DNA of 64,000 nt from the NCBI GenBank assembly GCA_000721275.1, contig JOFO01000001.1, positions 186,001 through 250,000 of the forward strand. Reading direction: 5' to 3'. The position numbers were made by a program, and so were the translations under genes. Below are positions 63,832 through 64,000 of the stretch, in pieces. Source of the stretch: Microtetraspora glauca (GTDB lineage: Bacteria; Actinomycetota; Actinomycetes; Streptomycetales; Streptomycetaceae). Within the stretch, counting starts at the first letter, position 1. Each line of letters opens with the position of its first letter. The notes under the pieces were generated by a model. The model made no database searches. It was not told the DNA's origin and saw only the letters and a list, made by a program, of their open reading frames with translations.

Positions 63832-63888
63832 CAGAATCCAGGCCAGCAACAGGTCGACCATTCTTTCGACGTCCGCCAAGGAGTTCAC

Positions 63889-64000
63889 ATGCGAACTGCG
63901 GTACTGCTCGATGACACGTTCACGACCGATCTCTTGCAGGCCCTCGCGGAATCCGGCGTGCCGGACGCCGAGTCACTGAACACGGACGGCGTCGAGCTCG
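63889..64000 (+). CDS. 5' end of an unidentified cluster gene, cut by the window edge
   Basis: Only 37 codons are visible, from the ATG at 63889 with AAGGAG 7 nt upstream: MRTAVLLDDTFTTDLLQALA and then an acidic stretch. The start looks like the first strand and helix of a soluble protein. I cannot assign a family from this length. It is divergent from the SARP gene and shares its control region, so it likely belongs to the polyketide cluster. Confidence 0.7.
   Translation, partial: MRTAVLLDDTFTTDLLQALAESGVPDAESLNTDGVEL

Overview
The window is high-GC DNA with the marks of a Streptomyces (or close actinobacterial) chromosome: strong G/C bias at codon third positions, many GTG starts, purine-rich ribosome binding sites, a mycothiol-type enzyme, Lrp and MocR regulators, an SARP regulator and a type II polyketide synthase. 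Gene density is high and strands alternate often. No rRNA, tRNA, CRISPR array or insertion sequence was recognised.

Layout. 1-7300: end of a CBS-domain membrane protein, a mycothiol-dependent maleylpyruvate-isomerase-like fusion, a GDSL hydrolase, purB, a mismatch glycosylase, a bldA-type (TTA-containing) orphan, a ROK regulator and a GntR/UTRA regulator. 7300-17000: an alpha/beta hydrolase, a DMT transporter with its divergent MocR regulator, a Tat-secreted PhoD phosphatase, and a SWIM zinc-finger/DUF6493-like pair preceded by a perfect palindrome made of two DnaA-box-like halves. 17000-22400: a membrane-ACT-GNAT protein, a cystathionine gamma-lyase-like enzyme with divergent Lrp regulator, a DUF885 zinc hydrolase and a second Lrp gene. 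22400-32700: sbcDC, a YigZ protein, a CoA-binding protein, a YbaK-type editing protein, an XRE-cupin/DMT divergent pair, two left-handed beta-helix proteins and a DedA protein. 32800-44500: a secreted GH3 glycosidase, a secreted orphan, a hotdog protein, a proline/glutamine-rich membrane protein, an MFS exporter, a spermidine-synthase-like protein, a patatin, an AlkD-type repair protein, a TVP38 protein, uppP and a flavin reductase. 44600-57000: an NTF2-like protein, an apolipoprotein N-acyltransferase with an N-terminal repeat, an oxidoreductase, a FAD monooxygenase with its divergent TetR regulator and two matching operators, DinB, lipoprotein and TPR genes, ung, an orphan peptide-binding lipoprotein, two fabG-type reductases, and a DUF3037/HipA-kinase pair.

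At about 57000-57300 lies the C-terminal remnant of a tyrosine integrase, and directly after it begins one end of an aromatic (type II) polyketide cluster. On the minus strand this reads SARP activator, KS-alpha, chain-length factor, ACP, a discrete acyltransferase with an unusual SPFH motif, and a small DUF6059-like gene. A divergent gene runs off the right edge. No ketoreductase, aromatase or cyclase is inside the window, so those must lie to the right. The integrase scar suggests the cluster was acquired next to an otherwise housekeeping-like region.

Genes that plausibly work together: sbcC with sbcD (translationally coupled); fabG with the adjacent SDR (28-bp gap); DUF3037 with the HipA-like kinase (4-bp overlap); SWIM with DUF6493; KS-alpha with CLF (4-bp overlap) and the ACP, AT and DUF6059 genes; and the regulator-target pairs MocR/DMT, XRE-cupin/DMT, TetR/FAD-monooxygenase and Lrp/cystathionine gamma-lyase. 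Several convergent pairs overlap at their 3' ends, the largest by 291 bp.
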